Assembly: GCF_963678635.1 (NCBI RefSeq)
Contig: NC_087066.1
Location: 28,463,301 to 28,527,300 of the forward strand
Reading direction: 5' to 3'
DNA: 64,000 nt
Source: Symsagittifera roscoffensis
Taxonomy: Eukaryota > Xenacoelomorpha > Acoela > Convolutidae
Shown one piece after another: positions 11,383 through 23,300 of this stretch; the first letter of the stretch is position 1, and the number at the start of each line of letters is the position of its first letter. The notes under the pieces are model-generated. The model did not search any database. It saw only the letters and a list, made by a program, of their open reading frames with translations, and was not told the origin of the DNA. Position numbers and translations under genes: made by a program.

Positions 11383-14300
11383 TTATCTGTCCAGGCTTCG
11401 ATCGTAAGGAGGCCCCAAATCTTCCCGAAACTCGGAGAAGTCAACAGCATCGAATGTCCATTTTTGATCTTCATTTTCTCCATCACATATATCCATAAAC
11501 ACTTTGGATCCGTCAGTTGATAAACAGAGCTTCGTTCTTGTGTCCAGGTCGTGTTTGATTTGTAAGGTATCCTGCAAAAACAACAATCCAAAACTCAAAA
11601 CATTATCAACAGATGGTTAAAAAAAGAAATTGACAAAAGGACACTAAAACTTTCGACTGCAAAATTTCTAAGAAAAAAAATCATGTCAAAGCTCTTTGAA
11701 TTCCAAGAATTTGTAAAATAGAGCAAAAAATCAAACTTGAGCGTGATTTCCCTAAGCACATTTATTAGTCACAATCACTTCCTTTTTTTTCTCAAAAAGA
11801 GCACGCTAAAAATCCCTAAAATATTTCACCAAAACGTATGTATCATTTTGACATCACATTTTGCTAGAAAAATGGCCACAGGAAATATTTATTGAACAAT
11901 TTGTTAATTTAACAAAGAATTTTACAGGTCCCTTTATAATAATTAAAACATTACTCGCATGACGGGGAAAAATTCATTGGAAAGCATTATTCAAAAATAT
12001 AATTTTCACTAATTGTGTGATCCAATTATTTGCAGTTCATCCTTACTAACCTTCATATAGAGCCATTTCTGGTTTCCACCCTGCTCGTGACACTGGAACC
12101 ACTCCGGCTGCGCTCCTTTCACGTGTCTCGCTAAGTCCAGACAATCTCGGCCATTCTGCTTTCTCATTTCTCGACGCCACGTTAACTTGAAATGAGGAAC
12201 CTTAACATCTTTACTGGCACAGTTCTTCAAAACAGTTCCACCGTTATCGCCTCCATTGATGTGGAGGCACATCTGGAATAAACCAAAAAAAAAATCCTAA
12301 AACTGATATATTTATCCAAATAATTCAATATTAAAAGAACGAAAGATTTTATCGAAATGAAAAAATTTGCATATAGGTGCATATTCAATTATTTTCTTGT
12401 GTGCGAAAATGAAATGTTCCATTTAACCTCGAAATTTAAAGCCAATCAGTAACAATTTCAGTTTCATTACTTATCATTAAAAGGTGACAAGAAGTCACTT
12501 CGGTCTTTAAGTAGTTTTCTGAACATGATTTGCAGATTGGGAACACTCACCGTTTCTTTTTGTTTTGACCTGCACCTGCCAGTTGCGTATGGTTTGGGTT
12601 CGACAGCTGGATAGTACCATCCCTGATCGTACGCCACATTCTCCATATACCACTTGAACGATTTGCACTTCAGCTTCGTCCTTATCTGACGTCTCTCTTC
12701 TAAGTCGTCTCCAAGGGATCTTCCTTTGAGACCTGGTTTGTGTTTTAAGTAGTACTCTTTGTATTCGTCCATCCATAGTTCTGCTATGCGATAGTGGTTC
12801 ATGCCGATGACGTCGTGGCCTCCAGGCACTGAGAATGACATGTGACTGCGGTAGATATGTCCGACCCTAAAAATAAGAAGACAAATATGTCCCAATTTAT
12901 TTATGTTCTCGAAAATAAAAGTGTATAAAAATGGGAATTAAATTAGTGTTGATTAATTTTGAAAGTCTTGCATTCCCTTTAACATACATAACACAGGTCA
13001 ACTGTCATGACACTTCAGTACTGTCAATGCACCTTACCGTTATTCTCAATATTTTTAACATACGCAACTAAGTTACATCATGAACCATTTCGTTTTTAGT
13101 TTTCACATGAATGCTTGGTCTTCAATTGCCAATATCAAGGTTTTAACTGACCTGGAACAGGGCACCTCTTCCATCTCTCCCCCACACATCCACACTTTGA
13201 AGCTGATCTCATACTGCTCTGCTCCCCATATCTTGAGAAACGGGTCATATCCACCCAGCAGCCAGAACCAGTCTCTGTGGATTGAAAACAGACCTCCTGC
13301 TTGAACTGGAGTTTTTATAGGGGAGGCTGCGTCTTCCATCGATGCGCGCTCTCTGGCTAAACAAGCAAAACGTATAAAATTTCTTCAAAATGAACAAAAA
13401 AACTCAATAGTAAACGAAGCGTCGTATCATCGAAAATAATCATCATATCGAATTAGAAGTCAAGATCAACTTCATTGCTCAAATTACGACTGGCGAACAA
13501 TATTCCAATTTTTTCAAAGAAAAGGAAAAATCCCTCGCCAAGTATACCGAACACGTTTTGAAAAATGCTGATATTTACCAGTGATTGGGAGTCTCTTGTA
13601 GAGTAATTCCCAGCTGAAGGAGCCCCTCAAGATACCTCCCGGCTGCTCCTCGTAGTTGAAGTTCTTTCCATCTACTACGTCTATCATCGGCTGCGGAACC
13701 GACTTCCAATTCATGGCTATCCTGAAACTAGACGTTGATTTCTTTTATTCACGGCGAAACAGTGAAATATCATATAGGTTTACCGACAGCAAAGTTTTAC
13801 ACACACGCAAAACTCTAGGTACTCATTCGTCCAGCCCACAATTTAAATAAATTTTCATGATAATGGAAATCGCACTCTTATTTTTTCCATTGAAACTGAT
13901 AATTATACGATTTTTCCATAGTAAGTTTTTATGATTCACGACGCTCAAGGGAAAAACAGAAACCTACCTATCTAGTAGAGGCGGTAACCAGTTATAACTG
14001 CACTCTATATGACTATCTAAGAAAGTCAAAACCTCTCCTTCCGCATTTCTAGCACCGAGAGACCTCGCCTCAATGAGGCCCAGTCTGTTATCCGAATATA
14101 TCACTCGGGTCTTGGGCAACTTGTGCACTTCAACATGGAACTCCGAGACCCTGTTTAGTTCTTCATGCGTGCTGGCATCGTTGACCAGGATGATTTCCCT
14201 GATGAGATGAGAAGGCGACTTGTTCAAGATACTGTGGATTGACCTAAAAGAAATCTACGAATAACTTCGGATTCATTAACGAAATACATTTGATAGCCAA

Positions 14301-15035
14301 AACGACTACACTGATCTGCAGCGATTCCTTAAAATTCACGAAATATCAAACAAATGATGCGGAAAAAAGAAGAAACATTCACATCAAGTATAGCAGATAC
14401 TTAGACAAAAATGAAAAATCACAGCATTGATCATAAATAAAACAATTCATACATCAAATGATTGATGAGCTGGAATGGAACACTAACCTGAGAAGCACCG
14501 ATGGCGCCTCATTGTGAAAAGGCATGATAATACTGGTGTCTGGCAAGTTCTCGTGATACAATTTAGAGGCACAAAGCGGGTGTCTGATATCTCTGATTGC
14601 CCGATCCAAAGAGACCAGGTCACTCACAAACTTCGAGTACCCATATTTACCCATAGATACCGACTTCTGCTCCTCCTCCGTTAATTTGACCTTTTCTCGT
14701 TCACCTCTGCCTTCACGTTTAGCTTCCAACTTCATCAAAGTATAATTATGCCAATCAATCAACTTGCCCAAATCTTTGCCTCTAGTTTTACTCAAATCAA
14801 TTTCCTTTTCACTGTCTTTTTTACTCTGGACTTTTTTCTCATCTTGACTTTCATTTGACCGTTTATCTTCTTGAATAATTTGATTCTCATTGTTGTAAAT
14901 ATTGTCCAGACGTCGTGCTTTGATGTTCGGCCTCGGTCGATGTGATTCATCGTCAGGCGCAAGATAACTGATCAAAAAGAATAAACTGATGACGGCGAAG
15001 ATGAATATAACAAACCTTCTCGGCGTGAGGCGCAT
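11383..15035 (-). CDS. GALNT: Polypeptide N-acetylgalactosaminyltransferase, GALNT10-like, seven exons
   Basis: Coding exons (transcript order) are 15035-14488, 14243-13968, 13721-13579, 13356-13152, 12866-12551, 12272-12051 and 11571-11383 (1,899 nt, 632 aa). Layout is that of a type II Golgi enzyme that starts mucin-type O-glycosylation by moving GalNAc from UDP-GalNAc to Ser/Thr. There is a short cytosolic tail (MRLTPRR), a membrane anchor at about residues 8-25, and a charged stem to about 140. The GT-A catalytic domain has IIMPFHNE, the metal-binding LDSHIEC (DxH), [13 protein letters not shown] and [11 protein letters not shown] with PCSRVGHIYR. A C-terminal ricin-type lectin domain has MCLHINGG and two Q-x-W repeats (NQKW, DQKWTF). 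RVGHIYR and ELWMDEY fit the GALNT10 subgroup best. The usual WGGE reads WGAE here. Every junction is GT-AG and phase-consistent. A 3' splice acceptor (TATTCTCTAG) lies 25 bp before the ATG. Confidence 0.93.
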
Positions 15036-15060
15036 TGTGCTTCTCTGATTTCATGCTACG

Positions 15061-15600
15061 CTAGAGAATACAAAATAAGTGGGCACATGGTTTCCACTCA
15101 TTCATGGCGTCTAAAATTGGATGACATGACATACCCTTATAAAAATATGAAATATAGAAACTGATTACTTTTTGCATACAATTTTCCAAAGCCTTAAAAC
15201 ACAGAAACGAGGCAAACCTTCGCTGGACTGGTATTTGACCAAAAAGCTCCAGAAGGTAACGTAGTTGATGGAAGTAAGACAGAAAACCATCAACAGTAGC
15301 GTCATAACTGACAAAAATGCTCAAAAATTTTTACAAAACCATTTTTTTTGGTTGGAAAACATCTTCATTTTTTAAAGCTCTTTTCCAGAAATACAATTTT
15401 TGAGCTTTACGAAATACACATATAAGGAAAAACCACCTGAAAAAAGGTCCTACTAAGATATAGTTAATAATCAAAAAAAAGTTAAGCGGGTTTTTCGCTG
15501 AGGCAACAAAAAACAAGCAGCATTAGCTATTTAGTTTATCGACACGACACTTTTTCTCATAGTTAGAACAGCCTCATAGAACACTCGAAAACTATGTGTA
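15061..15600. other. 5' flank of the GALNT gene
   Basis: No coding region is recognised. Probable promoter or 5'-UTR intron of the GALNT gene. The small open frames here have no family resemblance. Confidence 0.35.
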
Positions 15601-15639
15601 TTTTGTATTGGAAATACATGATATCTCTGATATAACAGA

Positions 15640-16180
15640 AACATAGCCAAGATACAGTTGGAAAAGAGTCAATGAACGCAAGTAAACAGATAAAATACTG
15701 ACTTATTTTTTGACAAAATCTTAACTTTCGAAGTTCAAAAAAAATATATGGCCTTCAAGCGTTTTCAAATTCAACAACAATATATAATAAACACTTTTAG
15801 TGATAGACTAAGCCAATTTGAGAAAACTGGATCACTAGGTAAACTTTCGCTGGGAAAAATGGGAAAACATTAAATTCCATTTTCAAAACTAGAAGTCGAT
15901 CATATTTTTTGTTTACTTTTCAACGTGTGCTGTTAACATTGAAATGATATGAACTTAAAAAAATCAAACCGCTAAAAAGCAATATTGAGCCTGAACAAAT
16001 TCTAAGATTTTTCGTTAAAAAAAATCATTACGATCTATATAATATTTTGAACAACGATCATCGACTCAAAAAAAACTATCTATTTTTAAAACCAGATGTC
16101 GAAATAGTATTTCTAGTCACAAGAAAAATATAGTGATATACTAAAAAAAATATCCTATGAAAAAATTCATGCGTCGTCTA
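15640..16180. repeat. Dispersed repeat family, copy 1
   Basis: Shares a diagnostic stretch with copies at about 17560-18010, 18640-18780, 18890-19260 and 26905-27330. In order it has GCCAA...TTGGAAAAGAG, GAACGCAAG, TTTGAGAAAACTGGATCA, GCTGGGAAA, AAATTCCATTTTC and ACTAGAAGTCGATCA. The copies are diverged and lack a coding frame, so this is probably an old non-autonomous element. Confidence 0.6.
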
Positions 16181-16256
16181 TCCTCTCCATTTTGATCTCA
16201 ATTAATTTTCTCTGAATCGCTCGACAAAATTACCAAAATGCCGAATGCACAAAAAT

Positions 16257-16679
16257 GGGGGTTGAGAAATTAGACGATAAGCAAATTAGACGGAGGTACT
16301 TAAAAAGAAATTAGTCGATTTTGAAAACTGCAATTGTGAGAAAATAGACAAAATTGAGAGAGATTAAAATTGTTTACAGGCAACAGTTAAATTTCGGTGG
16401 CCAAAAATTTTACAAGTCAATTATGCATAATTTATTCATTCAAAACTCTCCTGTAATGTTCGGATTTGACATTTTATGTTCATTTAAACTAATTGTTTTA
16501 ATAGGTATTGACATTTTATGTTCTTTTTTTATCTGTGACTCTTAAGAAAAATTTTTGTTGGCCCCTTCCTTTTCATAGCTTTTTCGTCTAAAATGCCAGA
16601 TTTGTAAAAAATAAATTCCGTCTGATTTCGTTTTTGTAGCATCCGTCCAATTTGATTATCGTCTAATTTCCTAGGCCCC
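16257..16679. mobile_element. 423-bp MITE with about 40-bp TIRs and 8-bp target duplication
   Basis: The left end GGGGGTTGAGAAATTAGACG, continuing as ATAAGCAAATTAGACGGA, is the inverted counterpart of the right end. Reverse-complemented, the right end reads GGGGCCTAGGAAATTAGACG, then ATAATCAAATTGGACGGA. The element is flanked on both sides by ACAAAAAT (16249-16256 and 16680-16687), a perfect 8-bp target-site duplication. There is no transposase. Eight-bp duplications are typical of hAT and P superfamilies; the TIR itself does not decide between them. Confidence 0.8.
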
Positions 16680-16689
16680 ACAAAAATAC

Positions 16690-17555
16690 TTATTTGCGGG
16701 AAGCTCTAATAATCGAAGAGAAGAAACTCTGTAAAAAAAAACAAGAAGGAAGCCTTGAAAGTAAATCAACTAAAAACAATTGAAATGTACTGAAAACCGC
16801 AATTTCAACTATGATATTATTTAACGAAGAAGATAATTTATTTTCGATTTTAACTAAATATCTGAACACAACAGAATTAGGATTAAATAGCTACGCTCGA
16901 ATGTCGCACCTGCACGTTAAACATAACTAAACCAAAATTTAGCAGGAAAAAGTTTTTATAATATATACTTCTTGTTTTTATTCTGTATTATATTTTAAGA
17001 AACCGTTTACTTTAGTTCAAACAAGATGAATAGGGCTTGAACACGATTCATTAATTGACCCAGGAGCTTTATTTAAGCATCAAAATCTTTTAAACAAATA
17101 CTAAAAACATGATTTAGTCCTTTTCAGTCACTTCGAAACATAAATCAGAGACGCAGTCAGAACATAAACCGCGCGTCCTAATAAAAATTCACGTGTTCCT
17201 CTAATCAAACTAGCGCTAGGTTTGTCTGAATCGCAAGAATGGTGACACATTTTTTGCAACACCGCCGCAATTTTTTGCAATTTCTGTATAAAACCCAATC
17301 ACATGACTTTTAATGGTTGTACTTGATTTAACGAACAAAAACACCCTATGCTAAACTTCCTTTACACCCCTGGGTACGTTCGAACAAAATAGCAATTCCT
17401 GACAATTGCTACTACTGCTTTTGGTCATGATATAGCTAGCTCTACGGCACACAAATGAGTTTTATCTCCCTTGTGTTCATTTCAACAAGGAAATTTAAAT
17501 ACTTATTAAACTGACGCTTGATACACGTATAATTTGATCGACTGAAGAATTGGTA
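16690..17555. other. Unannotated intergenic AT-rich DNA
   Basis: Nothing recognisable: no conserved frame, RNA gene or clear repeat boundary. Confidence 0.4.
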
Positions 17556-17559
17556 AAAT

Positions 17560-18010
17560 CATCAAGTTGAAAATTCAAACATAGCCAGTCGAAGATTGGA
17601 AAAGAGTAATGAACGCAAGAAAACATAGAAAAAGACTGATATTTTTGATAAAATCTCAACTTTCTAATTTCAAATAAAAAAATAGATGCCATTTAAGCTC
17701 CTTGAATTTCTCGAACAATTTCTGATTGGCTCTTTTTTGATAACATGAACCCAACTAGAGAAAACTGGATCAAAAGGTAAAGTTCTTTATTCCGCGCGAA
17801 ATCTAAAAATTAAATTCCATTAGAACCACTAGAAATCGTTCACGTTTTTTTTCGCCATTACCACGTTCGTTTTTGGAGAGTGCTATTTACGTCACTTTCG
17901 GCATATGAATTTCACTTGAACTGAAAAAGTGCATATATACCTAAGCATATTCATAAATGCATCAATATGTATGAATGCACATCTGTAGTTATTAGAGGCT
18001 TTTACGACTT
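17560..18010. repeat. Dispersed repeat family, copy 2
   Basis: Contains ATAGCCAGTCGAAGATTGG, AAAAGAGTAATGAACGCAAG, GAGAAAACTGGATCA, AAATTAAATTCCATT and CTAGAAATCGTTCACG, matching copy 1 block for block. It is followed by a stretch (GCATATATACCTAAGCATAT, TGCATCAATATGTATG) that reappears in copy 5 at about 27250-27300. Confidence 0.6.
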
Positions 18011-18289
18011 TTCGTGAAAAAAAAACACAGCAATACCTATATAAGAGTTTTCACTACTTTCATTAATCTAAAAAAAAACGTTCAAAAAACATTTCTTGTT
18101 TGATAATTTTTGATTAAAAATACTTGGAAATATAGAAAAGTTTCTTAAAAATTCTTGGAACTCAATAACCGCCACCAATGGGTCTTTAGAAATGGCATTT
18201 AGAACTTTAGAAGAAAACTGAAACTTCAAAGGAAAGTCTGGCTACTGCAACTAAGCCGACAAAAATAACACTGATGGCAAGCCGAAAAG

Positions 18290-18390
18290 TTTCTAGTTTT
18301 TAAAAAACAGACCGACCGGATTTGAACCAAAGCACTTTTGTTCTCTTAAGCATGCTTGTTACCTCTATAGCAGATGCAATGGATGTTTGA
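18290..18390 (-). repeat. tRNA-derived SINE copy
   Basis: On the minus strand: CTATAGAGGTAACAAGC (A-box-like), then GGTTCAAATCC (B box), then GGTCGGTC. It aligns over about 80 bp with the 8.67-kb copy, including CATCTG upstream. Confidence 0.6.
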
Positions 18391-18639
18391 TTGAACTTGA
18401 ATTCATTTTGAAGCAAACTAAAAAACGTGCGAAATTTTCACGTGAATGAACAAAGATATTTACGGCATAAAAGTCTAGTATCGCCAGGGTAAACAACCCA
18501 ACCCTTAAAAAAACTAAAATTCAAGCTTCAAACTGAACAAATTCGAAAACATCACGTATCTTAAAAATCATTGAGACCGAACAACATATAAAAAGAAACT
18601 AACTTCAATCATTAGCCTTAAAACTTACTGATTTTAAGA

Positions 18640-19260
18640 ACCATTTATGATTGGCTTTTTTATGAAAACCGAATTTGAGAAAACCTGATCATCAGGTAAG
18701 TCTTTTATTCCGCTGGGAAATCTAAAAATCAAATTCCATTTCCGAAACTAGAAGTCGATCACGTTTATTGTTACCTATAGACTTTTCCTGTTCGATACTG
18801 GAGTTTGCCTTCCTTTTAACAAAGGAAATCAATTAAAACGAAATCATAAGTCAAACTGCGAAAAAGTTCCCGACTTGTTTCAGAACTTCCCAAAGAAGAA
18901 AAAAGACGACCTTCAAGCTCTTCGAATTTCTACAACAATTTGTAATTGACACTTTTTCTGATAAAATCAACCTCATTTGAGAAAGCTGGATCTATAGGTA
19001 AAATTTTTTGGGAAATCTGAAATTTAAATTCCATTTTCAAAAAAAATCGATCGCGTTTTTCGTGATGTTTACACTATTGCTGTTTGACAAAGGAAAATTT
19101 CCTCCTTTTTACAAAGGCAATGAAGTGAACTGAAGAAAGCAAAATAAAACAGAAACCAGCAAAAGTTAATTTGAGCCTGACTTTTTCTGAAACAAAAAAA
19201 AATTAAAAAAACCATTTCGACCCATATAAGATTGTGAACTTCGATCATCTACTCTTAATC
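18640..19260. repeat. Dispersed repeat family, copies 3 and 4
   Basis: Two adjacent partial copies. At 18660-18770 are TTTGAGAAAACCTGATCATC, CCGCTGGGAAATCTAAAAAT and ACTAGAAGTCGATCACG. At 18975-19060 are TTTGAGAAAGCTGGATC, TTGGGAAATCTGAAA and ATCGATCGCG. They are the best-preserved copies of the family. Confidence 0.6.
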
Positions 19261-19329
19261 ACGAACTATGAAAAACTTCACTACGTTGATTGATTCATAA
19301 AAAGTAATCATAAAGTCTTTTTTCTTTCA

Positions 19330-20125
19330 GATATATTTGAGGTAGGAACGCTTTCTATGCTAGATTCACATCAACAGGCCATTCTTGTTGAAGATGCAAT
19401 CCCAAGCCAAACTTCAAATGTTTCGGCCCAGAAAGTTATTTAGAATTAAAAAACCAGGAAAGAATGCACAAAAATGTTAATGTTAAAGCAAAAAAAAAGT
19501 TCAATGTGAGTCGATTACATAGAGATGAATGTTTGCAAACTTGATCACAAAATAAATTAATTTATAGTCAAGTTGATGAATGAATCTAATTGAGCCGACT
19601 GCCTCTCATTCCTCTCGATCGCATCAAAAAAATAGTACACAATATTTGTCAATTTAATTAGAGGTCTCTACAAATTCATAGATATAAAAAATGAGAATAT
19701 TACCATTCAAGGAATTATACAAAATTCATATCGCTCTTTTACAAAATAAAGGTTTCTGAAAATGCTTGCACAATAAATATATCAATCTCTGGTGTCAAGA
19801 GTTCAAATGAAGTAGGTAATTCAAAGACACTCAACGGAACAGAAAACTAAGGCAATTGGGTAAGTCGGCGAAGTTCAATATACAAAACTTTCATCAAATA
19901 AAAATCTAGAGAAACATGCAAATAATTTGGCTAATTTATACATTTAACTATTAAATGGGAATTAAAGATTCAGTTTGTAAGAAAACACACAATGGTAAGT
20001 AGAAACCCGACAAGCAAACTCGAATTTTGTATGAACCTTTCAAACCATGTTTTCGAATAATCAAAATAATATAAAATCTAATATAAAAGCATATTAGGAT
20101 CATATTCAGGCTAAAAGGACCAAAT
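19330..20125. other. 3' flank of the TMEM184-like gene
   Basis: AT-rich DNA without recognisable content other than the poly(A) signal noted separately. Confidence 0.35.
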
Positions 20126-20131
20126 TTTATT
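20126..20131 (-). terminator. Candidate poly(A) signal of the TMEM184-like gene
   Basis: AATAAA on the minus strand, about 180 bp past the stop codon at 20310. Confidence 0.45.
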
Positions 20132-20309
20132 CACATAAACAACGCATCACCTGATCTTTTTTTGTTTCTATTAGTTCATACATATAGCTCGCGGACGGCG
20201 ATGAACTTTATCTACTTAATCAGGATACGAGATCGAATAACTGTCTAGACCTATCAACGGGACCTTATCTTAAACTAAGATGAACAACCAGCACAAATCA
20301 ATGACACAT

Positions 20310-23300
20310 TCATGATGCAGGAACATGGTAGCTTGTGGCGCGATTTCCTGATGTTTTCCGAATGCTCGATCTGGACGGTTCATCTCGATCAGTCGACTTT
20401 CTCTTGCCTTTTTTATTTTTAACAATTTCGTTTCGAGAATTTGGCGCCTTTTCAGATATCGAAGAAACCGAAGCTTCGCTTGAGTTTTGACTGAGTTCTG
20501 ATTGGTTGGAAGTTAAAGTCTCAATTGTATCTGTATCATGAGGGAGAACACGTTGAGGTCGTGGCTTGACTTCGCTGTCTCTTCCTTCATTATGTGTAAG
20601 CCCTTCGTTTGTGTGATAAATTGCCTCCTCACTGAAAGCGGGAGAGGGTAGAGCTCCAACTGTTGGAGTTGTAGCTTCTGCTTTTGATACTTTGCGACAT
20701 CGGAGAGGACACTGAAAAATCATTAACCTTACCGCCATATCATAAACAGCATGAAATATCACTGAACTAAAACGAAAAAAATCATAATAAGAACGAGTTT
20801 ATCATCATTATAACGCCAAAGCTACATTATTTCGGATGTTGATATCTGGCTGAAAAACATGTTATTTGTGAAATCGTTAAATCATGAAAACAAATCAACA
20901 GGAGATTCACTAATCACTTCAGAGAGAGGCTCAAACAAAATTTAGGCCTATCAGTTTCCAAAAATGCGAAAAACGCTAGTCTTCAAAAATCTATCGATTC
21001 AACTCGAAAATCGATTAATCGAAAAACATTCAACTTGATATTTAGACACTGCGTGACTATTGCTATTGCTATTTACTCACCCCCATGAGGTCGAAGTCCA
21101 GTAAGAAGTCTTTTGGCGACAGTATTTGTGACAATGCAGTTGTGACCGAGTGGCGAGGAGTGGACTCATTTGAGAACATCTTCACATCCCTCGAAGAGTA
21201 CATCCACGTCAGGTAGAATGTGCCCAGGAAGCCAAAGCAAGCCTGGAAGAAACCCTGGAACACAAGCAGGTAGTAGAAAATTCGTCTCGTAATGAGTGCC
21301 TAAAAGTTCACGCAATAATTCTAATGATGCTTCAGCAAAACTATATGAGTGAACTTGGATATTTCTGCCAAAAAAATTGAGTAATTTGCCAAATCTAGAA
21401 ATCTGGCGATTAATTTAGAAAAAGATTGCATGTAGTAAAACCTATTTAAGCAGCTATTCGAAGACAGTTAGTAGCAAGGAAGGACGGAATTACCTACAGT
21501 ACCAACTCTAGAGGGAAGGGTACGCGTCAGAGATAATTCCTACAGAAGGGCGAACGTCCCAGAGTTCAAGTGGACTGATCCCGCGACGATTGTCCTGAAG
21601 GGGAAGGTTGACATGACCATTTCGAACATCTATATACCCCCGGCACAGACAAGAGCCGACGACGAGGACGCCCCAACTCCTGGCGGCGTTACCAGCCTGT
21701 CCTAATACCATTCTAGCCGGAAGCCTCAACGCCCATGGAGAATGGGACGAATTCCAAGAGCAGGATCGATGAGGGAGCGAAGTGGAGGACTGGTTATCAG
21801 GACGCACGCTGCAATGCGTCAACTATCCATCTCACAATACAAGCACTAACACATCAACGGGAGACAAATCTTGCCCGGGCCTCACAGTGAGCACGGATGA
21901 CCTAGCTGACAAGGTAAGATACACATGTACAACAATGGCTGATATGGGTTCGGACCACCTACCAATCCTTTTCTCAGATAGAAGGGAAATGTGCGCTAAA
22001 ATGGAGTTATAAGAAGGAAAATTGGAATGGCTTCAAAGAAATGCTCAAAGAAATACACCACGACATTAGTGACACACTCGAAGTACAAAACCGGCGCATA
22101 TCCGAGGACATAGTAGGAGCCGCGAAATCCAATATACCAAGAGGAAAGAAAAAACAAAAACGAAAACCCTTCTTGAGCCAATAGTGCGACAACGCACGGG
22201 ACAGGTACACTAGATCTCGAAAGGAAATAGAAATAGCAGGAGGAGAGGCAGCTATCACAAAAACAGCGAAGCGAGGAACGATCTCAGGAGAACAATCAAG
22301 GCGGAAGAAGGAAATATTGGGACGAAAAATGCGAGATGAATCCATCAACCGATTTGTTTAGCACATTGCGGTGCTTTAGTGGAGAGAGGCCCACAGGTCG
22401 TGAACCAGCAGTACTAAGTAGAGTAGATCACAGTGGTCTTAGGCTGAAAGACGCGGTGTCAGATAAAGACAAACCAGATCTGTTCTGTCAGATGTACGCG
22501 AAAGTCTGGAGAGTGCCATGAAGGCCGGAAAACAAGGAGACAAAGCGAGAATCGTAAATGATGCTGAAGGAATGCTGTGAATGCCAAGGGAGAGATGCAT
22601 GCAGTGAGTTCACTATGAGACAACTAAAACTGGCCGTGATATGACTGAAAAAAGCAAAAGCCCAGGCCCAGACGAGGTGAGTAACGAAATGGTCAAGAAA
22701 CTGCACGAAAGCCATGGAGGCCCTGCTGGCACTGGTAAACAGGCCATGGAAGGAGGTAAAATCACCATCAGCAAGGAAGTTGGCGACAATAATCCCCATT
22801 CATAAAGGCAAAGGTAAACCAGCGGGCAAACCAGACAGCTATCGACCCGTAGCACTGAGTAGTTGCTTAGCAAAACCAGTGGAATGAATGGTGGCAACAA
22901 AGATTGTCTACGTGCTGGAGTCAGGAGGGAAACTTGAACTGTGTCAAGCTGGTGCGGTCCAAGACATCGTTGACGGATTAGAATCATCACCACCGAGACA
23001 GGCGTTACATCAGCAGGAGAAGGTGCGGCAGTAGTCACCAACAGAGCATGTGCGAGACACTACGGTCGCCAGCAGGAGAATTTTGCTCCTCATATCAAGC
23101 AGGCAGATGTCGCTGCAAACGAGGCATACCGTCTCCAACAAGTGAGGGAAACCATAAGAATGCAAACTGCTAGATCAGTAGTAAGACACGAAAGAAGGAA
23201 ACAATATCAAAAATTTTATCGTCCATCAAGAAAACTCATTAGATTCTCAATGAAGGGTAGAGCCAAGTGCAGAGACGAGGAAGTAACCGCAAATCAACTC

